NCBI GenBank assembly: GCA_018402445.1
Contig: JAGYIT010000011.1
Span: 1 to 64,000, forward strand
DNA: 64,000 nt
Reading direction: 5' to 3'
Source of the DNA: Akkermansiaceae bacterium
GTDB lineage: Bacteria > Verrucomicrobiota > Verrucomicrobiia > Verrucomicrobiales > Akkermansiaceae
The position numbers and the translations under genes were made by a program. Positions 60,701 to 64,000 of this stretch are shown here, piece after piece; the first letter of the stretch is position 1, and each line of letters opens with the position of its first letter. The notes under the pieces were generated by a model, which saw only the letters and a list, made by a program, of their open reading frames with translations, made no database searches and was not told the DNA's origin.

Positions 60701-63274
60701 AACTGGCTCTCTGCCGATGGAAACGGGCTTTATCCCGACCAGCGCAAGGCCGCAAAAATGATTTTCCTCACCCACGGCAACCAACCGGTCCTTGCGGGCG
60801 CCGAAACCCAGGAATTGATCAACGATGCCTCGGGCGCGGGCTATCACCGCCTCATCGACGTGCATGAAGCCTATGCGAAGCCGCTGACCCTGCATCTCAC
60901 CCCAACCCTTGCCACCTCCTTTGAGTGGGCGTCCGTCAAACCCGACGCCAACCGTCCGTGGCGTGACGGGCCAGCCTTCAACCGGAGTTTGTCCCGGCAA
61001 GTTCACTCGGGAAACATCGAGCTTCTCGGCACAACCTTCAGTGATCACATGATCGATTATTTCTCGGATGCCTACAACATGGACAACCGCAGCTTGGCCG
61101 ATGACGTGCTCAACCGCATCTACGGTGCCCCGCCCTCCGGCCAGGTTTTCTGGACACCGGAGCGGGTGGCGGATGGCGGCACTTTGCAACGCGTCGCCGC
61201 GATGGGATATGGATATACCTTTGTCGATCAGACGAGGCATCTCTTTAAATGGCAGGGGAGAAACGCCGCGCTTTCGGATGATGGTTACCGCCTAAACCGT
61301 TTTCATGGGGTCACTTGTTTCATGATCAACGACCAGGCCAGTAGCTATCGGTATCAGAATCTTAACAACGGGTTTCCCGGCCCCCTCCGCAGCCTCGCGC
61401 ACCGCAAGGCGCGCAGCGGCACACAGGACCAGGTGATGGTAATCCAGAGTTGGTGGGAGGAGTTCGGAAACTTCGCAAACGCCGAGGCCTACGAGAAAAA
61501 CCTGCGCTGGGCAGCGAACAGGCCATGGATCCGGATCATCACCCCCGGGCAGATTGTCAACGGCGAGATCGATCTCAATCGCGACGGCAACGGCGACCCA
61601 TGGTTCGTGATCGAACGCGGTGCGGGAACCTTGCCGAAGGTTGCCCACGATTTCATCGACCACGCGACGCAAGAAAACTATGATAACTGGTATCTCGGCC
61701 AAGTGGGTCGCGAGGAAGGTCTCATGAACAAGGTTTTCGAGATCCGCCCGGGAGTCAGCCTTCCTGCCTCGCTGAGCTTCGGTATGCAGACACTCGGCGA
61801 TGGCAAACTCGCCGACGTCAGCTGGGAAACTGTATCCGGCCTCAGTGGTGCGAACGGCACGCACTCGCCCCGCCTGCTTGCCCGCGCTACGGCTCACGCT
61901 TCCACGCTCCTGACCGGGTTCCACAGCCAGCGGAACAACGACCTGAGTAAATACAGTACCGGCTCCTACATCTCGCCGGATACGGATTTCAATATCCTCT
62001 CACCTCTAGCAACGAGAAGTCAGTCGCAGCTCCGCTTCGGCGCCGTGTATTCTGCGGTGGAGGCATGGGCGGCAAATCCGCTTTCGGGTTCCGTCGCAGA
62101 AACCCTCGATGTAGATCTCGATGGTGAAGCGGAATATATCCTCAAAAACGAACGTATTTTCGCTGTATTCGAGGCGCTGGGCGGGCGCATGACCGCAGCC
62201 TGGGCCCGCTCCATGGATGACGGGCAGATTTATCAGGTTGCCGGAAATTTTCTCGCATACAACGACCGGGAGACCGAAGAGGAAGGCACGGCGAACGACA
62301 ATGGCACGGGGGGCACCGGTGCCCGCCGCACCTCTGGCTTCAAGGATTGGTTTGCCCAAGGGCCGAACACCAGCTACGTGAACCAACTCTACAAGGTCGC
62401 ACCGTCGGGCACGAACGGCTGGATCTTCACCTCGCAGGATGAGAAAATTACCAAGATCATTTCGCTACAGTCGGATTCTACGTCACTTACCGCTTCCTAC
62501 AGCCTTACCGGAGACCTGAGCAAGCTCTTCGTCCGCTTCGGGCTGTCTCCCCATCTGGAGGATCTGCTTGTCAACGGCCAGGCCAACCTTCTTTCCCCTG
62601 CGGTCGAAAACGGGCGCAAGGATATCCTCAATCAGAACTTCACACACTCGGTGCACACTGCGCTGGTGACCGCGGGGGCCGGTCTTAGCGGTGCTCAGAT
62701 CAATACCTCCGCCACGGATCACAGCCCGACGGGCGGCATTCCCTTCGTGCCTGATACCATGGACATGCGCAACCAGGCGCACACCGAGCAGGTAGAGATC
62801 GAGGGCAGCGGAAACTTTGTCTTCGCACTCGAGCTTGGAGCTGCGTCTGCGGATCGCGACAACGATGGACTCCCGGATGCTTGGGAGATCGAACACAACC
62901 TTGATCCGGATGACGACGGAACCGTGGATATCAACAACGGCCCCAACGGAGATCCTGATCAGGATGGCCTCACCAACTATGAGGAATGGCTGTTCGGGAC
63001 ACATCCTAGGGCTCCGGATATTGCCGCCGCACCCCAGATCAAGGTCATCAGAAATGCCGATGGCTCCGTTACACTTGAATATCCCGTCATCACGAACCGC
63101 CGCTACCGCGTCTGGAAATCGGAGAGATTGGACAACGACTGGCAGGCCTTGTTACCGGATCTCAACACCTTCGGGCTACCTGGGAACCCAGCCTACCAGA
63201 AAATCGAACCTACCCCCGCCGCCTTACAACCCCGGAGGTTCTACCGCCTCGAGGTCAGCCCATCCGACAACTAA
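54746..63274 (+). CDS. giant secreted GH13 + TSP3 + GH57-like glucan hydrolase
   Basis: A 2842-residue exported protein (signal KPNLIYSLVFIFLLSPLAMG). Residues ~20-520 form a GH13 domain with Asp276 in GLRLDAVKHV, Glu339 in LFGEHLG and His400-Asp401 in QSHDSDF. Residues ~620-1370 hold several beta modules and an Asp-rich loop (FTDVNRNGVRDSGEPFEDLN). Residues ~1378-1700 carry seven thrombospondin type 3-like Ca-binding repeats (e.g. DTDGDGLPDGWE). A DOMON-like sugar-binding part follows (~1735-1850). From ~2004 a GH57-like domain begins (MIFLTHGNQPVLAG, LHLTPTLATSFEW, ELLGTTFSDHM) with the likely nucleophile Glu2139 in FWTPERVAD. Two more TSP3-type repeats and a RRFYRLEV tail end it. A fourth GH13 gene follows after 13 bp. 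Confidence 0.88.
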   Translation: MKPNLIYSLVFIFLLSPLAMGEAMLQYFNTSWREIESKMPELAEAGYESIWLPPPTKASGGLSVGYDLWDRFDLGSKDQRGGVGTRYGTEDDLQSLMRTAHRFGIRIYFDNIMNHNAFDIPGFNASTPINIYQGFVPEDFHLRVTEEGFFRKWDNTRNWGDAWQVQHLGLSDLIDIAQEPGEWNNNFGRNEGDRIRKISFLRHPQNPEYYCYRPTGGGQRHSAGQGQYVGFGSGNGLTANFLAANTDFYTELVEDMLHRAVRWKMDRTRADGLRLDAVKHVRDDFFGAEGPGADSSSYGYTGQAQEQFNLTRGFSDWSNHRDTVFDTESPRDDAMLFGEHLGQPPGYGGYIARGQRLIDNDLRSNFNNLLGNPSAGLQGYDQEGSGGFPAAVAVTHAQSHDSDFAARRELQHAFYFTRAGLPLVYTDGNYHAETLSQSGGAFPRHANTSFLGQYGDGRLPNLMKMHQNFARGFQKGAWSSADLVAYERIDKRGNGGISDAAGAVALMMLNDNFANGVGQDFSTSFPPNAFLWQYARGAAANGQSMNGFFIQLGDAGGGRGQISANLSQPNGVIVPPGGYYLFSWKNPDPAPAWSLAGGRAIEIYEGGEPTGTVTVSRKDGPDGDPGFNPYGLPNDDPTDFTYNIDIPRVTDGKDLRFVVRADGSAENILFRLNGGVDLNGTRPPGNADPAFRDNPPGISNDVFLGYEQPQFRQRIYGEKFAAIDTSRNKLGSPGAETYSKVMGQSGFTVVNGPVNANNLDNEGGDVAAFLYHDPEADVGGEPGGGWAGGEAPLQYSEAGANISIWAKPNGVGGGFRMFVYYTDDGTNPEGAGGEGVGSTRAVEMNFSHNEGSNDWWMNANVPKPAVGRTLKYKVGIFKEGAPSWFPGNSPSVDKLRSMMTVFEVDGFDATEVEFFPHNDYARKQDATNPNYNTWEWDTQRGLDEGFHVMRARAFLSRGSDAPIYNTYVQTFYYDAERPKGEIVFPTQNETLSQQSYGAVVRTDRSVREVWYQIVDTDPANNDSQTRVINGNGAGFEPFTDVNRNGVRDSGEPFEDLNGNDVWDNNLAESWARATPVRTSATIDSGFPLEWRFDYRNIPSSGTAQIKVRLKEVSSSNSQTLGDVDGHYTTLIRNVNTAGPETRLFVAFPQADGEVMGENYVLKTYFTKNLGEGVSNQQLINEFLVRIGSSVSGTDRDAVAQERSRYSIVRDETELYHALAFETPALYNGSPDFEHFIGITHTRNNVTLEATRTVRAAVSERPFIAITQPAAVGSDGRPFEVVLPAVADPTPDQRSTRVRVETDDRVEGLVLVSETGVGVINLQSVETIGTKKIWIYNWSELEAGNFRLRADASLMEGGAVSATARREVTVVIRQVVNENPDDTDDDDDGLPDQDELTRRDLPSSNPETWTNGDVHTWRIFGRTNPVSPDTDDDLLPDGLESGIAGIFDAGTDPGVDTDGGGFPNFIADVDPPIFNTTDNAGHPRFNLNRARTDQLGGSMTDPTKADTDDDGLIDGMEDLNRNGRVDIALTSGGVAQSLIASPVTVYNTSRVQRSSLPLNAVFLETDPNNPDTDIDGVADGAEDVNGNGRVDMELLHEDGTKTFFDLSLPENAIYLIGSNLPGVKSRAINRQKLSEDFPHDGFPKVLWLETDPLNADTDGDGLPDGWEIANGLDPLDDGFVNLRTGGPGNPDMGADGDPDGDGFNNLQEFQNGTKPLIDDSVTTPVANSIVIGPGEETAVGTTVNDNAFTDWTWDDLVSFDQFQGDGNNSQGGDVYRAYDGFDSSRDMVAFYARDGGEDGNFYFRVDMYDLRPQAEEGNLDIYVVIDTGNPASGEAALPDEVDILTEMKWEVVVAAYQTNVGRVFVDTNPAVNSTTVNEALTGANGVVIRDQNTPNGFGRSYYNADLDAVEFSISRQALIDAGWNGSAKLNYQIYTTKDGTNNSGASGPGAGDIGGRNDLRDTITDDWLTDDEWSTQNNIRNNGRLINWLSADGNGLYPDQRKAAKMIFLTHGNQPVLAGAETQELINDASGAGYHRLIDVHEAYAKPLTLHLTPTLATSFEWASVKPDANRPWRDGPAFNRSLSRQVHSGNIELLGTTFSDHMIDYFSDAYNMDNRSLADDVLNRIYGAPPSGQVFWTPERVADGGTLQRVAAMGYGYTFVDQTRHLFKWQGRNAALSDDGYRLNRFHGVTCFMINDQASSYRYQNLNNGFPGPLRSLAHRKARSGTQDQVMVIQSWWEEFGNFANAEAYEKNLRWAANRPWIRIITPGQIVNGEIDLNRDGNGDPWFVIERGAGTLPKVAHDFIDHATQENYDNWYLGQVGREEGLMNKVFEIRPGVSLPASLSFGMQTLGDGKLADVSWETVSGLSGANGTHSPRLLARATAHASTLLTGFHSQRNNDLSKYSTGSYISPDTDFNILSPLATRSQSQLRFGAVYSAVEAWAANPLSGSVAETLDVDLDGEAEYILKNERIFAVFEALGGRMTAAWARSMDDGQIYQVAGNFLAYNDRETEEEGTANDNGTGGTGARRTSGFKDWFAQGPNTSYVNQLYKVAPSGTNGWIFTSQDEKITKIISLQSDSTSLTASYSLTGDLSKLFVRFGLSPHLEDLLVNGQANLLSPAVENGRKDILNQNFTHSVHTALVTAGAGLSGAQINTSATDHSPTGGIPFVPDTMDMRNQAHTEQVEIEGSGNFVFALELGAASADRDNDGLPDAWEIEHNLDPDDDGTVDINNGPNGDPDQDGLTNYEEWLFGTHPRAPDIAAAPQIKVIRNADGSVTLEYPVITNRRYRVWKSERLDNDWQALLPDLNTFGLPGNPAYQKIEPTPAALQPRRFYRLEVSPSDN

Positions 63275-63287
63275 ATTCCGCCGTATC

Positions 63288-64000
63288 ATGTCGAAATATT
63301 TCCTCTGGCTCCTCTGCGGCTTATTTCTTGTCGCACGCGTGTTCGCCGCGCCGGTTCTGACCATCAACGAACTCAACGCCAACTACACCACGACGAAAGT
63401 CTTCGTCGATGAGATCGCGGGCGATTCCATCCCACTGCAGATATCCTTCCAGCCGAACGAGGCGAACATCACCGACGCTGAAATCTATACTAACGTGAAC
63501 CGCCGCGACCGAGCCTCGATCGATGCCGATGGTGACGGCTACGCAGATGGGATCAGCGGCATCGACGGCGCCCTGCTCGTCGCCGGAAATGACGATCACT
63601 ATTACAAGGCATACACGATGGACCCCGCCGGTGACGGTGCCTTCACCCTCACGCTTTCTGCGGAAAAAACCGGAGCCTACCGCCTCACCGCCCGCTGGAA
63701 AGTGCAGGGCGATCCGAATTGGCGCTGGTATAGCAACGCCTCGGCGAACCGCCGCGATCATGCGATTACCATTTCGCCCACCGACGCCCGGGACATCATC
63801 CTCTATGAAATCAATGTCCTCAATATCGAGGCCAGCGGCGATACCTTCGCTACCCGCTCGACCATCGAGGACATGCACAACGCCTCGGGCGCGCCCCACA
63901 ACGCCACCAACCGCTGGGATCTAGACTATGTGAAAGGCCTCGGCGCGAACTGGCTGTGGTTCCAGCCCATTCATCCGAACGGCTACGACGGCCGCGAACC
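63288..64000 (+). CDS. secreted GH13 alpha-amylase, 5' part only
   Basis: An open frame from ATG 63288 to the window end (237 codons), truncated by the window. It has a signal peptide (SKYFLWLLCGLFLVARVFA), then a beta-rich N-terminal module with Asp-rich loops (ADGDGYADGISGIDGA), and begins a GH13 barrel at ARDIILYEINVLNI followed by VKGLGANWLWFQPIHPNG. It lies 13 bp after the giant enzyme gene in the same orientation, so an operon is likely. The catalytic residues lie beyond the window. Confidence 0.85.
   Translation, partial: MSKYFLWLLCGLFLVARVFAAPVLTINELNANYTTTKVFVDEIAGDSIPLQISFQPNEANITDAEIYTNVNRRDRASIDADGDGYADGISGIDGALLVAGNDDHYYKAYTMDPAGDGAFTLTLSAEKTGAYRLTARWKVQGDPNWRWYSNASANRRDHAITISPTDARDIILYEINVLNIEASGDTFATRSTIEDMHNASGAPHNATNRWDLDYVKGLGANWLWFQPIHPNGYDGRE

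Noticed and set aside
1..64000. CRISPR array
   Set aside because: No run of regularly spaced 25-40 bp direct repeats and no cas gene was found; the tandem repeats at 23960 and 25161 are too short.

Overview
The window looks like a chromosomal segment of a verrucomicrobium (Verrucomicrobiae, possibly an Akkermansiaceae or Luteolibacter-like lineage). The signs are two proteins with PEP-CTERM sorting tails, a TIGR04073-type exosortase-associated protein, a PEP-CTERM-associated CAAX-protease-like membrane protein, a DUF6797 protein paired with a multihaem cytochrome, an ECF sigma/FecR pair, a fused rhamnulose-phosphate aldolase/dehydrogenase, and GC-rich DNA with short intergenic palindromes. 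No rRNA gene or CRISPR array was seen. One tRNA gene (Leu, apparent anticodon AAG) lies at 11.1 kb.

Region 0-9.1 kb is an accessory island. It carries a PemK/MazF-type toxin with a DUF104-like antitoxin, a VapBC pair, an IS256-family transposase, an AbiEi/AbiEii type IV toxin-antitoxin pair with a perfect operator palindrome, and a PcfJ-like gene. Repeated remnants of a tyrosine-recombinase 3' end with a conserved flank are scattered between the first modules, so this part reads as layered integration events. A small lipoprotein gene sits between two copies of a further 40-bp repeat.

Region 9.1-34 kb is mostly core: a PQQ-like beta-propeller protein, an amidase, rhamnose catabolism with a DeoR regulator, PBP1C, a cytochrome b562-like protein, an L,D-transpeptidase, uvrC, a D-2-hydroxyacid dehydrogenase, rlpA, the CCA-adding enzyme, a fused siroheme-decarboxylase-like protein, VapBC, a CPBP protease, an aminotransferase, a FGE-fold PEP-CTERM protein, a type II topoisomerase B subunit, phoH, another RHH/PIN pair, a KH-domain protein and the TIGR04073 protein. 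Region 34-45 kb holds an AraC regulator, an ABC importer (binding protein and double permease, no ATPase gene), a decayed RHH/PIN pair, a pentahaem cytochrome with its DUF6797 partner, a GNAT acetyltransferase, an ABC-2-like membrane protein and a PEP-CTERM protein.

Region 45.9-64 kb is an alpha-glucan (starch/glycogen) locus: an SLC45-like MFS transporter with a GH13 enzyme, a divergent second GH13 enzyme, an ECF sigma factor with a FecR anti-sigma, a pseudopilin, a 2842-residue secreted protein that joins a GH13 domain to a GH57-like domain through thrombospondin type 3 repeats, and the start of a fourth GH13 gene cut by the window end. Secreted enzymes would cut polymer outside the cytoplasm and the MFS carrier would import the products.

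Five genes (amidase, AraC regulator, ABC permease, ABC binding protein, pentahaem cytochrome) are each broken by a small deletion in a short mono- or dinucleotide run. This is either assembly indel error or a set of contingency-type switches, and is the main quality warning for this sequence.
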